A DNA stretch of 64,000 nt, from positions 4,712,001 through 4,776,000 of the forward strand of contig JAXRKN010000036.1 in NCBI GenBank assembly GCA_038502055.1, read 5' to 3'. The DNA comes from Tanytarsus gracilentus (taxonomy: Eukaryota; Arthropoda; Insecta; Diptera; Chironomidae). The number at the start of each line of letters is the position of its first letter. Within the stretch, counting starts at the first letter, position 1. The position numbers and the translations under genes are program-made. A model generated the notes under the pieces. The model saw only the letters and a list, made by a program, of their open reading frames with translations, ran no database searches and was not told the origin of the DNA. Shown here one piece after another: positions 13,862 through 29,000 of the stretch.

Positions 13862-16800
13862 ATGAATAAATTTTTGGTGACGATCCTTTTTGTAGGATTT
13901 GTGAGTGCTCAAAATCGCCTCCAAGAACGATTTAATTGGCGTCAGTTAGATTGGGTGTTCCCAAATGCTCAAATTCGTGATCAATTGATCGCCACTGGTG
14001 ACTACATTCCAACTAATGGACTCCCAGTGGGAATTGAAAGATGGCAAAATAAATTGTTTGTCACAGTGCCAAGATGGAGAAATGGTGATTATCAAAATAA
14101 TTAAATAATGAACTTTTTATGGACTATAAAAAAGTGATTAACACAAGTGATCTATTGCGAATTTTTAATTTTCATGCAAGAAAATTTTTTACTATCTAAA
14201 TCATTTTAATGAACGTCTTAACATGACGAAACCAAAGAAAAGTGCATCAACATGAAATGTCTCAATTTAAAGCATAATTACATTTCATTTTGTCATTATT
14301 CACTACTCAAAGAAATGGAAAAAGAGCATAGACGATATGAGTTTTCTATTATGCAATGTGAAAATGTGTGCTTTTGTGGTAATTGTCGTGCTTTATCAGA
14401 CAACAAAATTACAAAAGTGGAAAATTTCTCGAAGTTTAATTATTTTTCTTTATGACATAAGAGTTTTCAGCGTAATTTCTGAAAACAAAATTTTATTGTA
14501 CTTTTGATGATCCAACCTGAAAAAAAATCGCCGACTATTTTTTGATAAAAGTAATTAAACGCTTTTAAATTTATTTCCATCATTCACGATCAATGTCTGA
14601 TGTAATATTTTATAAAACTGTACAATTTAATCCTCGAAAAAACGAACTCAGGTCAATTTCTTTCAATGCCAAAACCCTTGAAACTTGACTCACTCACTTT
14701 CGAGTGTCTCACGCTATTAAATGCACTCACAACGAGGGTAAAATGCAATTGACCTGTCTGCAAGACTTTATACAATGCATTCATTTAGAGATTTTTTTGA
14801 TACGAAAATTATCGATGTTGCAATCTTTTGAACCCACATGAAGTGATGGTTTTATAAATTAATAACATAATGATATAATTCGTGAAATATTTTTTTTTAC
14901 CTTTTCTTTCTCACGTGATAATCGTTTAACACCTTTTTCTATTGTTGTGTTCTCTCAAGATGTTTACTCAAAAATTATCCTCTCGTGATTCTTAAAGAAT
15001 TTTTTAACAACCGTTAGAGTTTCACACGCTTGGCGCTTAAAATTGACTGCAAATATTTTTGAGCCTAAAATGCTTGATTGATTTCTAAATTCTTGGAATT
15101 TCAAGAATTCAAATTAATTGAAAAAAATATCTCACCTTGTATCCGTTATGAAGTGAAAAACGCAGTTCAAAACATTTAATTATTAACTGGATTAAAAATT
15201 GAATCTTAAATCAAATAATTGCAGCCAAGTGCGTTGCATGATTTAAATCATAATTACCTGCAAAAAGTGCTCTGATATCATTTAGGTAGACATGATATGT
15301 ATATGCATTAATTACTGATGTAAGACCGAAAGATTGACATAATTTTTAAATCACTTTAATACTAAAAATTTTAAAATATTTTTTAAAAATTCAGGAAATA
15401 ATTAAAAAAGATTTTTGCTCAAAGCAATCCTTAATATTTCAATTTTGACAGAAGTACTGACAAGATAGTTTTTGATGGCATTTTAAATTCATTTTCGAGG
15501 TCTCGGTTGAAAACATGTTGTGATTTATTCAATAATCTCACTTTTATACTTTTATTTGTTTTTAAAATAATCTCTTTCATCACATTTATGCCATTGACAG
15601 TGAAATTCATACTCAATGCCGTATTTCATGCTATGAATTTCTTCTTGTCTCTAAAAATTGAATTAGTTGTCATTATTAACACCTTAATTTGAATTATGCG
15701 GCTACTTAGCTTTATAAATATTTTACAAGCTGTGATTTATAACTCGAGCAGTGAACCACATAGCGTGGCTAACCAATGCCGATGAAAAGTTGTTTTAAAA
15801 TTGCATAGTCATGCTTAATAGTTTTTCAGGCGAGTGCGATAAGATAAATTATATGAGCAAATTAATTTATTATGAGCATATGTAACAAAGTCGTGGTGAC
15901 AAATTAGTTAATTACTAGCACCTACTTTAATTAACAGCTTAAAATCTTTTGTTAAGATTGCCTAAAACTTACCAGAACGCAATTTTAAAGACACGCAATT
16001 TTTTCACACAGGTATGCTCGCAGTCATAACTGCACTAATTATCGAAATCAATTTTCGTAACACCTTGAACTGAATAATTATGTTAAGAAAAAATAAACAA
16101 AAGCGTTCGCTAAAACTTAATGATAAAATTAATCGTTCTCTTAATTTATGATCGTATTTAGGCATTCCGGCAGTGCTGAATTATATCGACATGAATCAAA
16201 CGCCAGCCGGTTCCCCACCTTTGATTCCATATCCGAGCTTTGAGAACAATGTGGCCGGTGACTGCGCCAATGGTCTTTCAACTGTTTATCGCATAAAAGG
16301 TAATTAAAACTTTAAATTAGCTACTTAACAACTTGATCAACGGAAATTGTTGAAGTTTTTATTAATTAAAAGGGGGAGACACTCAGATTTATTTTATGAG
16401 TGTCTTTTTTTAATTAAATTGTCTCTTGAGTTTTAAAAAATGGGAAACAAATGTCGTACATGACAAACATTTTTGAGATTTTTTAAAAAAGTTTTAATTT
16501 CATGCTCGCAGCCGACAAATGTGGTCGTTTATGGGTTCTCGATACCGGTACCGTTGGAATTGGAAATACAACACAAAATCTCTGTCCATATGCACTCAAT
16601 GTGTTTGACTTGGCCACTGATCGTCGCATTCGTCGCTATGAGTTTAGACCCGAAGACACAAATCAAAACACTTTCATCGCCAACATTGCAGTTGATATCG
16701 GAAGAAATTGTGAAGACGCTTTTGCATATTTCAGTGATGAACTTGGCTATGGACTGGTCGCATACTCGTGGGAGCAAAACAGAAGCTGGAGATTCGATCA

Positions 16801-17713
16801 CAGCTTCTTCTTCCCAGATCCCCTCCGTGGAGATTTCAATGTTGGCGGTTTGAATTTTCAATGGGGTGAAGAAGGCATTTTCGGCATGGCCCTTTCACCA
16901 CTTCAAACCGATGGCTTTAGAACACTCTACTTCAGTCCACTCGCTTCCCATCGCGAGTTCAGTGTTTCAACGAGAATTTTGCGAGATGAGACGCGAGTTG
17001 AAGAAAGTTATCACGACTTTTCGTACTTTGTTGAGGAAAGAGCTGCAAATTCTCACACAACTTCAAGAGTCATGAGCGACGATGGTGTTGAGCTTTTTAA
17101 TTTAATTGACCAGAATGCCGTTGGATGTTGGAATTCAGCCACCAATTATTCTCCTCAAAATCATGACATTGTTGATCGCGATGACCTCACAATGGTCTTT
17201 CCAGCTGATGTCAAAATTGATGAGACAAATACCGTTTGGGTTATTTCCGATAGAATGCCAATTTTCCTCATCGCAACACTCGACTTCACCGATATTAATT
17301 TTAGAATTTTCTCAGCACCTCTCGACACTCTTTTAGCGGGCACTGCCTGCAATACAAACCGAAGATCATCATCTGTTCACCGATTTTCACCGGCTGCAGT
17401 TTATCCCATAAATTATGGATTTACAGCCAACCCATTGTCACGAGGCTATGACTATAATCGACCAGCTACACCAACTCCAAGCATAATTCCAGCGACTCGT
17501 GCTATTGCAACATCACAAAAACCAAAAGCATACATTTTCAATCAACATAACGGCGTTGCATTAAAGACTGAATCTCCTGCATCATATTACACGCCAAGTA
17601 GCACAACTACTTTCAATAGTGCATATCCAAGTCATAATAATTACTACAAACAGCCGAGTACATATCAAAATAACAACAAAAACACTGCCTGGTCATCAAA
17701 CTATTTCTACTAG
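13862..17713 (+). CDS. y: Yellow protein (MRJP/yellow family), yellow orthologue
   Basis: Coding exons are 13862-14084, 16162-16299 and 16512-17713, joined by GT-AG introns in matching phase (520 aa; the fly protein is about 540). Residues 1-16 (MNKFLVTILFVGFVSA) are a signal peptide, so the product is secreted. The body is the major royal jelly protein/yellow beta-propeller. It carries stretches typical of yellow itself rather than yellow-b to -h, such as FVTVPRWRNGIPA, GRLWVLDTGTVGIGNTT, SYFADELGYGL-like segments and NSHTTSRVMSDDG. Near the C-terminus is KAYIFNQHNG, which I know from fly yellow. The family acts in melanin pigmentation of cuticle. The first intron is about 2.1 kb; in Drosophila the yellow intron carries a bristle enhancer, so this one may be regulatory, which is inference. 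The tail after the propeller is low-complexity (Ser, Thr, Tyr, Asn) and diverged. Confidence 0.95.
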
Positions 17714-18157
17714 ACTCATTAGAGAGATTTTAAAAGCAGCATAAAAAAATTATCAAGAGATTTTCTATTTATTTTGTTATACGCCTTAAAGTCTACGATT
17801 TTTTATGATAATGTGTTTGCAAACTGACTATTAGAAATATTTTGTAAAGAGTCGTCAATACGGTTCCAGTGAACCTTAAGTAGATTTTATATCGATAGAA
17901 AAAAATTTATACTTAAGTTTGAGATTTTATAAATTAATTTTTACGAACATGAACTGACATTTTGTAATAGTTAATACCCATAAATTAACTTGAGCTTAAA
18001 GAATTTAATTCAACAAGTCGTAAAAAAACAATCAAAATTCTTATAATTAATTTTCAGTTTTGTACTTCAAAAAAATACTCCCAGCAATTAATTTTCATTC
18101 AATATTCAATACTCCATGACTTATTATAAAACCAATCATTTTCTGTATATAAAATGA

Positions 18158-18163
18158 AATAAA
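18158..18163 (+). terminator. y: Possible poly(A) signal of yellow
   Basis: AATAAA lies about 450 bases after the yellow stop codon. Such words are common in this AT-rich DNA, so the assignment is tentative. Confidence 0.3.
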
Positions 18164-18169
18164 AATTTA

Positions 18170-20040
18170 TTATAAAAATAATTTAAGTTCATATTGTGTG
18201 TTAATCCCCATTCATTTTTAATTAATGCCTTAAGGGTCTGCTGATATTCGATCAATCAGGTGAATTTTTTCCTCGCGGCCACATATGGCACAGACGATAT
18301 TCACAGCTTAAGCTTAAGGTGAGAGTGTCATGTGTTTCGCAGAACTTAATTATGGTATTTTAAAATAATTTAGAGTCGACAAACAACCAGCAATTTTATG
18401 ATAATTTCTCATCGGCTTTGTTTCATAACTTTTTTGCGATGCATTTCTTGAAGAATATTTATGACATAAAAAAATTTGTGTTACCTAACAAAAAATGTGC
18501 ATTGTGGTGAGTTTAATTACGAGTATATGAGTTAATTTTGAAATTATAAGAATCGTAACACATATGCAATATTCCCTGAAAATGATCAGAAAGAAATTTT
18601 GGTTTTGTAAAGTTTTTATTTTTTTCTCATCACTAGTTTTTTAGCATACCATTTCAATTAATTTTTAAACTTGCCATTTTTCATCCTGTTTTTCACATTA
18701 ATAATTTATAATTTTACCCTCAAACACATCGAGATGTTAGTGCTGGGCTCATAATCCACTGGGACTCATTTGTACATAAAATTTACTTAATCAAGCTTCT
18801 GAATTCAACTTTTTTTAGCTTCAAACACACATTTTATATTTTTTTTTCAATAATCAATTAACTTTTTCCAATAGTTGTAAAAATTTCTTACGATGTCGTA
18901 CAAATATTTTTTTGTTACTTATTGTATAAAATTGATGCAAAAATGTCTTAAGTAAAAATTCCATCGATAAACCGCATTTGACTCTCTTCATCTGTCAATG
19001 CTCGATGGGTTGAAAGAGGACCACGAAAAATCGCGATTTGAAGTGACTAAATTTTTTAACACATTGTGTGCAAGTTCACATTTAAATAAAATAAAATAAA
19101 TACAAGAAATTAAGAAAATTAAGCTTTCACGTTTTTAAAAGAAATTATCGCGTGGTAAATTTATTTAAAGAGTTGAAGAATAAATTTTAAAATTTAATTC
19201 AAATTTTCGGCAGTGTCTTAAAATTTTCTTCTCTGTTCAAATCTACGAGATTATTGATAAATGTTAATGGAATTTTCTTGCGTCATTGTTAAGTAGAAAG
19301 TTATTTAAAAAATTTTATTTGGTACATAGGTAAAGAAAAATTTATCAAAAAATTATTTTCAATAATAAATGTAGCTCACACATTTTGGTCCTTTTGGAAA
19401 TATTTCTGTCGATTTATGCTTTTTTAGGTTGGCTCAAATTAATAATTTTACACTTTTCTGGTAGAGTTGATATCGACGTAATTTTCAAAAAGTTTAATTT
19501 GAGCCAGAATTATTTCAAATGATACATGTTGGATGGATGAAATTATGAGCTTTTATGTTAAAAAATGGCAGTAAATTTTTTTCGTGGATAATTGTGAAAG
19601 TTTCACAATAACTACATCTATACATTAAATTTTATGTCAGTTTCTTTAAGTTAGAACTTTAGTCGTCAAATCTTTTCTATATTATTATATGGAGATTCAA
19701 TTATTATCTAATTAATGTGAAGTTGTGAACATTGACTTGAGTTGAGTTGACAATGACGATTATTAGAGTTTTTTTTCTGAATTTTGATTATTTAATTGTG
19801 AAATTTCCAATGTACCGTATCAAATTTTAAAGGATTTAAAAATTTCGTCTTAAGTGAGTTCACTTCTTACGATCGATTAAGTTTATACTTTATTTTATGA
19901 TGATAATGCGCGGGTAATTTTTCGAATTGATTTTTAAGTTCGAAACAACGGTTTAAAAAATTTCAAACGAAACCGTACAACAGTTTAGTTTTGGAATTTG
20001 TATGGCTAATTCAAATTTTTAAAAGACGTTTTACTTAAAT
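18170..20040. other. Intergenic, convergent yellow / otopetrin 1
   Basis: The two genes point towards each other here, so both 3' ends fall in this stretch. I see only AT-rich sequence and short chance frames. A TTTATT word (19889-19894) could be the minus-strand poly(A) signal of the otopetrin gene. Confidence 0.5.
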
Positions 20041-23000
20041 TTATTCCAAACGTGCTTTATATGTTGTTTTCCAGATTTCAGCAAGAGTTACTGCAGAATG
20101 AAAACGATGGAATATGCACAAAGGAAGTGTGATACGTTGAATTAATGACCATGTAATAAATCCATAAAATTCGAGTTGAACCTAAACAAAAAAATGTTAA
20201 AAATAATTTTAGACTTTAATTTAAAAGTTACTTACTGGATTTGCCATGACTTTTTGTGCTTCAAATGTATAAATTGCAAACATTGAGATGTTGCAAATAA
20301 GCAAGAATGTGACTATTTGCCTTGCTGGCTTTGTACGATCATGCTCAGGCAAATGAACGCGACGTCGTGACACGTCTGCAATGAAAAGCAACTGCAAGAA
20401 GACTTGCAAGATAGCGACACCTGATGTGATGGTAACCAATAAGTTTTGTTCATCCTTGTAGATATTTAATGCACCAGCAATTAAACTGAATACATTGTAA
20501 AGGAACAATCCGAAAGCTGATACTCTCAATAAAATGTCGTTGAGATTGCTCTGCTCTTCGCTTCTGAATTTTAAGCTTTGTACTCTACAGAATCCAATGA
20601 GAATTGCAAGAATGGCAAATGCCATTAAACCAGCATGACTAGCATCAGCAAGATAGTAAGCCAAAATTTGGAACTGCTCATGTCTTACAAGCACAAAGAA
20701 CAAAATGAAGCAGATGAGTGATCCAACGAGTAGCAAGAGACCAAAGAACAATCCCTTAGATGCTCCAATGCAGTCAACACGTCCCGACTTAACTTGAGCC
20801 AAAGCCACAGCGCGACGTGACAACATTACTTCCAATCTATGCTCCAAATCCTCATCACTAGGCAATTTTGGATATCGCCCAATGTGCTTCCACATCACAA
20901 AAATTACAGCCGCACCAATGAGCGAGTATTCGATGATGAATGGATACAAGTATGGCGTAGCATCCTGCACGATTGTTCCCATGATGTTGACACGTTCACA
21001 GCTAGTGGCATTTTTGTGAAAAGGTGCGATGGTCGAGAGCTGACTAAAAGCCTCAGCGTGGGGTAATATATCACCCAATGATTGAAACTCGTGATCGATA
21101 TTTGAGGTTGGATCTGGTCGGAGATCTGCAAAGCTTTTGACAGTATCAGAGATTGAAGTAACTACGCTATCGATAATTCCGCTCGATGACGTTGTCGCTA
21201 CGATTTCTTCAACTGAATCGTTGTAATCAATCTCCGGCATGGTTTCTCTTGTTCTTGATGTTGTTGAGCTCACTCTGGTTGTGTCAATAATGATATCCTT
21301 AAAATTATCAAATCCAGACTGGAAAAAGCTTTTCGTCGTGGTCATAATTTCCTCAGTTGTTGTGGTCGGTGGAGGTAAAGTTGTTGTTGTTGATGTTGAA
21401 GTTGATGATGGTGTTGTGGTTGTTATTTGCGCCAAAGTCGTCTCAACTTTTAAAATTCCAGCTGTTGTGCTTTGAACAATTCGATCGATTAAATTTCCAC
21501 TCGACTCTTCAGCAGAAATTCCATTCATGCCAATTGATTTATCAAACCATTCAGCATCGGGTGACGCTATAAAATTTAACGTTTAATATTTTTTTAAAAA
21601 TATGATTTTTTTATTACCTGGCCCAAATTCAACACCCATTGTTTGTCCGGCATGCCGCAAGGTATGTCTACGTAAATCTTCAGCCATTGGAGAGTCCTCA
21701 TGATTATTGACACGAGTCATATAAAATCCTGTGATTTCTTTTAATGCCTCGAGTACAAGAGTTCGAATCCACACACAGATATTGGTGGCAAAAACATGCA
21801 TCAAGCCAAATCTAGCCAAGACTTTGAAGCGATGGATGTTCAACTGAAAAAATTCAAATTAGGATGAGAAATTTCAATTTTTTAATTTTTTCTCTTTTAC
21901 CCTCGAGTTCATGAAGATGAAATACATTTGCATGAATGTAAAAATCATTTGCAGCAATGGATTGACACCTTTTAGAATTTCATGGCATGGCGATAAGAAC
22001 GGAACCTCAAAAAAGGTACCAATTTCTAAGCCAATATAAATCATTGAGCCAATTCCAAAAGCTAAAAAAAGAAATTATTAAAAAAATTCGGTTAAACACT
22101 CAAAATAATTACCAATTGCGCCGACACGAAGGAAAAAGCTTCCATGAGCGTCCTGTGTTGTTTTCCGTTTACGACTTGGTGACAAAGCAGCTTCAGCCTC
22201 TGGCTGTGTGTCCTGTTAAAAATTTTAAATTTTAAATCAAAAAGAATTTATGGAAGTTTATGTGACATTCATTTAATTATCTGTACGAAAAAACGTGCAA
22301 GCTTCCGTGAGGAAATAATAAGTTATAAAAAATAAATGGTGCAATATGTGTGGGAAAATGTTCAAATGTTAAAGGAGATTAAGGATGTCAAACCATTTTT
22401 AGCGGACAAGCGATTTGTCAGTGAATAAATAAAATAAAGTTTTTGTTAGTTTAATATCACATTAGACAAATTACAAATTGATTAATGAATTAAACACTCG
22501 CTGGGATCATTGTTAGTAAACTGTTAAAAAGGAGCCTAGAGAAAATGACACATGAGGCAAATAAATCTAATTTGATGATTTTTCTATTCAAAATGCCTAA
22601 TTGCGACTCTCACCTGAAAAGAATTTCGCTCTCTCACCACGTCGCGTTTCTTTTTTGGATACACCTCCTTTATACACTTCGAGGGTGTTAGAAAATGATT
22701 TTTTTGTACATTTGTAAGGAATTTTATGGAAGGATGTTAAAGGATTCGATGGGTATGGTGTAAGAGTGTTAAAAAATAAAATAAAAATCATAAGACATTT
22801 GCGAAAATAAATAGTTTTGAAGCTTTTCCTGAGAAACTAAAAACAAATAATTCTTAAACTATCTTTAAAAGTTTCTAGCATTTTTAAAAAAATTGAGTAG
22901 CTAAAATATTTTCTATTTGCTTAACAGAAAACAAAAGTGACAAAAATGGCGTGAAAATGACAAGAAAAGCTCTAACAACACATACAGGAAGTTTTTATGA

Positions 23001-26000
23001 GCATAAATGCATTGCGTGAAAAAATTTAATACCTGATATGGTGACGGCTTTCCACTCTTTTCCTTTTCCTTCTCCTTCTCCTTTGATTTTCCACTCTCCG
23101 ATTTACTTCCCTCAGGCTTCTCTTCGGGCTTGTCCTTTGTATCAGATTTCTTTGGTTTCTTTTCCTTCTTTGGTTTCTTTTCTTTTGGTGTCTTTGGCTG
23201 CTTTCCTCCACTACAACATGTACTTTCTACAACGGTATGAGTGAGAAAATTATTAGCATAATGAAATTTATTATAATTTTCATGTTGCTCGCTTGAATTC
23301 ATTAGCGGAGAGGAATTTTCTTCAACGAGTCAGTCTCGTTCTTTTGTGGCAAGGTAAAATATGGGTGGTTAAATAACTAATAGAACTATTTTAATATCAT
23401 TGCACGTTCGTCTGAAAGCGCTTTGAATAATTCAGAGCCTTTATATAATATTCCATTGATCTCTGAGAGTCAAGAGCATAATTGAAGGTCATGAGACAAT
23501 AAAAATCCTCCAGTTGTTTTTAAAAAAGATATTATTTCAATATTTTCGTACATGTCATGTATTTAAAAAATCAGCTCTAAAAAATAAATGAAAAAAATTC
23601 GAGAGTGATGAAAATTTTAAAAATTGATTTTTAAATACGGCTCGAATTTAAAAAAAAATTTTTAATGATTCAAAAAAAAATTTGAACCCTTTAAATGTTC
23701 GATGAAACCACCCTCATGCTCCACAAATCAAACAACAACAAACTTTTCAATATCTATCGTTGATTGAACAGCAAGAAAATTTTATATTGAAATCCATTCT
23801 TCCGCTCAATAATGCAAAACGGAATCCGCAGGAATGAAGTAAAGTAAATAAAAATGAACTAGTTAAAATTACCTTGCAGCAAGAAGCAGAAAACGTAGAG
23901 GAGGAAGAGAATACTCGCTCCGTATAGGTAGGTGAAAAATCCTTCATAATAGATGACTGGGAGTTGATGTGTCGTGACATCGCTGATGACATATGATATG
24001 CAAACGACAATCAGTAAAAGTGCATAGACTAAACTCGATACAATGAAAAGTGATGTTCTGCGAATGAGAGAGGAAAATTTCATTAATAAAATGCATGATG
24101 AGGTACACAAGCGGTGTGTGTGTGAATGTTAGCTGTTTAGTGAGTGCAAATAATGCAATTGTGTATTCTCTTTTATTGTTAGTGGCTATACAGTGATAAT
24201 ATGCATGGTTAGTGTAAAAGCGAATTATTGTGCAATATGTACAAAAAGCTGTTGTTAATGAAATTTTCATGTAGAGGTTGAAATGCATCATAATCAAAAT
24301 TCAGACTGTTAAAAAATTTTCAATCACAACCTTTCCAAGGGCTTTGGTGTGACATTTTTAATCTCCATCTCTTTTAGCGCCGCAACTTTGTCAGCCTCGG
24401 AACTTTGATGGGATCGTGAGGATGCAGGTAAAGTCGCCATATTATCACCGCTCTCAACGTCAACGGTAGAAACTTTAACTTCCTTGTCGACACCCATCGG
24501 CTCGTTAAAGTTCCAGCTGAAGTTATCGAACTTTGACTTGGGTATTTTCACAATTTTTTAGTTTCACTTCAAACCACAAAATTTAATCTTAAAAAAATCA
24601 GTCTTTATCACAAGAAAATTATGTTTGAGCAAATGTTATTCCTGATCTAAATTAATGTACAGGTTAAGTTTTTCCTTTTGATAGCATTCGCAATTTTTAC
24701 TTCGAAAAAACTTTAATTATGAATATTTTAGTCATGAATCTCCCACAAACGGAAGCAAAAGGTAATCAACAAATAAAAATAAGACAATAAATTTTCATTT
24801 ATTCTCATCTCGGCTCTCTCATTGTGTTAAAAATGTTCATTTGCAAGTGACAGATGCCGGAGAAGAAAAATGAATCGAAAACTTTTCACTCTCTGAGAAC
24901 AATTTTTTGTGATGTTGCGCAAAAGTGAGACACTCGCTTTTATGAGCGAGATTTTTGCCTTTTTTGGCTGCTGCTTTCTACAATTGCTTGTGCGGATTTT
25001 TTGTACGTTATGTGGGGTGGGGCAGAATAATTTTTTCCAGTGGATACAACCGCTTTTTGCAAAGAATTGGTTACGAGTTGAAAGTAAAGAAAAGGAAGTA
25101 AAGCTTTAGATTGGTCACTAACCTCGTGACCTTCGTAGTGAAATGCGTTTGAAAATTTAGCGGTTGTATAACTTCAAAAAAAATTTCTTTTAAAAAGGAA
25201 AATTCGACGAATGTTTTAATTTTCGAATTGCGTGCTTCTGAAGGAAATTCATAACCAAAAAATTTTCATTACATATTTGTTCTAATATCCGGACGGTTCT
25301 AACACGAGCTGAGTTTTTTAATCCAATTATTTTGCACTTCACGTCCCCCTTCACTCAAAAATTATGATGGAAGTCTTTTTGAGGATGTTAAGTTTTAACA
25401 CTTAATGAAAAAAGTACAAAATCACGGCCTTAACTCGAGTTGAAGAACACAACACGAATCAACGAAGTTTCCTCGCGAACTGAGACTGAAATTGAGGAAA
25501 ATTTTTCATAATAACATGGAAGCATTCACAAAGCCGACAGTGCCGAGAGAGTGAGAGAGGAAATTTTTGTGTTTAATGTTGCGAGGGTGCTCTCTCTCAG
25601 CATCCCTTTCATGAATGACTCGCATGCTGGAAAACAACAAAAAAATTGAGAGAAAAACTTCTGGAGGGAAGCATTAATCATCAAGAGTTGCTTTTCGTGA
25701 GGAAAACATACGCACACACACAATCATCATTTTATTGATCGAAATTGTACCGGGATGTTGAGAGGGGGAAGAATCGTTAATAGAGCAAGTTGTATATTTA
25801 AACAAGAAACATTCGAATTTTATTTCGCGCAGGTAACACATGAAGTGATTTTTCACAGTTAAATGTTCACACAAGTTTTAATGAAATTTCCATTATAAAT
25901 CATCCATAAAAATAAAAAATCACTAAGCTGTCTTTAAAAATTTCATCAATTCTATATTTGTTGTTGATCTCCACCCTCGTGTTTATAAATTTTCTAAAAT

Positions 26001-29000
26001 TTCCATCATTCAACGACTCAAAAAAATTACGATCACGATAGCAACGGCAACCCTTTTTCTCTGTTTTATGTATGCAGTTTCCGAATTAATGATTGCTTTG
26101 ATCACATGAAATTACGCTTCAATCTTATATAAAATTGCGCCCGATTTTTTGCACCCTCATATTTCCATTTTGTTTTTCAATAATGCGTAAAAAATGGTTT
26201 TTAATGAATCACAGATGCAGTTTTAATATTTGAAGTTCAAATTTTTAACATGCATTAATTATTTTCTTCTATCGTGACTTTTATTTTAACATGAAATATT
26301 TTCGCATTCATTAGATCTTTCATTAAAACAATCACTGGATAAGTGGCACTAAACTTCAGAATTGTGTGATAATCAAAAATCTCGGGGTTGCCAATTTATG
26401 CGTACGTAATCATATGCTCCGAACCTCCCTATGTTGAATCTGTTGTTTCTATTGTTCTTCAAAACACACACTACCAATCCTATGCGTAGAAAAAACTTCC
26501 TCTTTTATTTAATGGAAATTTTATGGCAGTGAGAACTCATAATGGGCATAAAATTCTGATCATTAATTTATCGACATTGAATGGAAGTGTAAAAGTGAGA
26601 ATGAAAAAATGTTCAGTAGGAAGGGCTTTACGAAAAACAACAAACTCATGATAAATGAATTTAAAATTTGCTATCTTGAATTTAAAAATTTAATGTTTTA
26701 AAATTTTGAAAAAATTAAGTGAGATTTGATTAATTTTCATCACAATTTCCTCTCTTTAATAATCAATGAGACGATTTTATAAAATGGGTGTGTGAAAAGA
26801 ATTTCCTTTACAGCAATAAATTAATGAGATCATAGACATTGAATACATCCTACGAAGGGTGGTACTGAAGGTTTTAATTTCATTAAATAAAATTTCCATA
26901 AGAGCAAAAATGTTGTCATTTGAATGACATTGAAAATAAATAGTAGTACAATGTTGAAACTTCAACCCCTAATGCACAGATCGATAAGACAAAAATCATC
27001 CCTCAGTGGTTCATTAATACAAGTAAACAATGCAGAAATCTCCTGAATAAATATAAGGGTCAGTCAAATCATTCTTTAAAAAATGTTTAAAATGTCATGT
27101 TGAAAATCAATATATGTAGTTAATAACCAAAATATCAATTTTTTTCCAAACGAAAGGGGTTTATTTGTGTCATAAAAAGATCAAGAAGACAAAATGTGTC
27201 AATTTTATGTGATCATTTGAGACGATAAGGACTAATCAATGATATTTGTCATTGTAAGAAGTCAAATCACGTTGCCGCAGTAAAATATGTGAAAAGTTGT
27301 CAGAAACGTGAGAAGCACTTGTTGAAAGTTACAGAATTACAACAAAAATCGATGAAAAAGTCTTTAATCGTTAGACTAAATTTATATGTTTGTTAATATG
27401 TTTATCCTTTAATCCATGCTTTAATTACATTTTTTAAAATAAAAATAATTTCCTTAAATTAAATAAAATTTAACTGTATTTACTTCAGGTGCAGTGAATG
27501 TTATTACACAAAGTGAAATTTAGTATGAAAAGGAAATATAGCTTAAAACTAAATTCATATAAATGTCATCTGCAGGAATTGCCCACATGAAATTTGTGTG
27601 TTATGCTAACCTTTTTCTCTTCAAATCAAAATACTCATAGTATCCATAGCTAGTGCTTTGAATGCCTCTGTAAACAAAATTTTGTGGAAGAAAAAAATAA
27701 AATTTAATTTTTGTAGAATTTGCCAATTGTATGAAGTGATGATGACAACTTCTGCTGATTTAAAGCAGATTAAGATTGAATGAAAATTAATTTTTACAGC
27801 TTCGAGAAAATACAATATGAATTTAGGTCAATGAGAATTTTTTCTCAACTCCCTTGATTTTTCCTCGAAGGCAATTTTATTCCCTCATTGAGACGATGGC
27901 TAATGAAAGGAAATGACGCATACACAACATATTCTGATCCCAAAATAATCAAAAAAAGAAAATTGTAAAAGTGTGTCACGAGTAATCACTAAATTAATTT
28001 AATAGAATTCGAATTTTATAATGAATTATTTTGTTTCAAAAACTTTAAAATCACGCATAAACAAATCCTTTTAAAAGCATCATTGCACACAAGACTTCCT
28101 GTTAATTTGAACTTGTTATGTACGAATGTATGTAGGTATGTGTGTTTGATGAGTTAAAATGAACATGTACATAATCACAATAAATTAATTTCACTTAAAA
28201 ATTTCCATTGCCCTTAGCGAATATCAAAACTTAACTACTCACTTCGCATTCTTTGGTTTTCTTGATGGTCTGCTGCTACAACCGGCCTCACCTCCATCAT
28301 CTCCATCTATATCCAAACTAAAATCCTCGCCTAAATCACGAGGAACTAGTGGCGTCCGTTGATGTGTTGGGCTAACATGATATCCATCAGAATTAAACTA
28401 ATTTTTGAGAAATAATTTGTCAGTTTAAATAAAAAAATTGAGCTTTTTAAAATGGTTCAATGAGGAAAAATTAAAGATTTTAAGCATAATATTATTTTTT
28501 AAAAATTTTCTAAGGTTGCTGCCATTTATCACAGCTCACATGCATTATCACCGTATGACAATGGTTTTCTATTTGTTTATCGGAACAAGTGCATTCATGG
28601 AAATGTCTGATAATTTAACAAGTTTTGTTTAAATAAAGTAGCAAGCTATAATTAATGAATGAGTGGCTGAGGTGTGGCGATTTTATGTAAATAGAATTAA
28701 AATTAGACAAAGAAGCTGAAAATAATTTTTTTTGTGTAAAGCAGCCGTCTAATAAAAATTCCACAAAAGTTCAAGATTGTTTTGTTTTTAAAAAATATAT
28801 TAAAATATCTTTATATTTTTCCTCATTTTCAAATGAACTTTAAATTCAGCGAAAAAGAAGAAAACAAATAAAATTGCAACCAGGAGGGAAGAAAATGCAA
28901 TTGAATTTCATCTACAGACAAAATATTTTTCTATCCTGGTTACAATTTTCTTTTGATGTGTTTGAAAAAAGAAGAAAATTTCAAGGGATAACAAGTTCAA

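Noticed and set aside
16473..17352. Several extra frames over the third yellow exon
   Set aside because: Out-of-frame or antisense readings of a well-supported coding exon.
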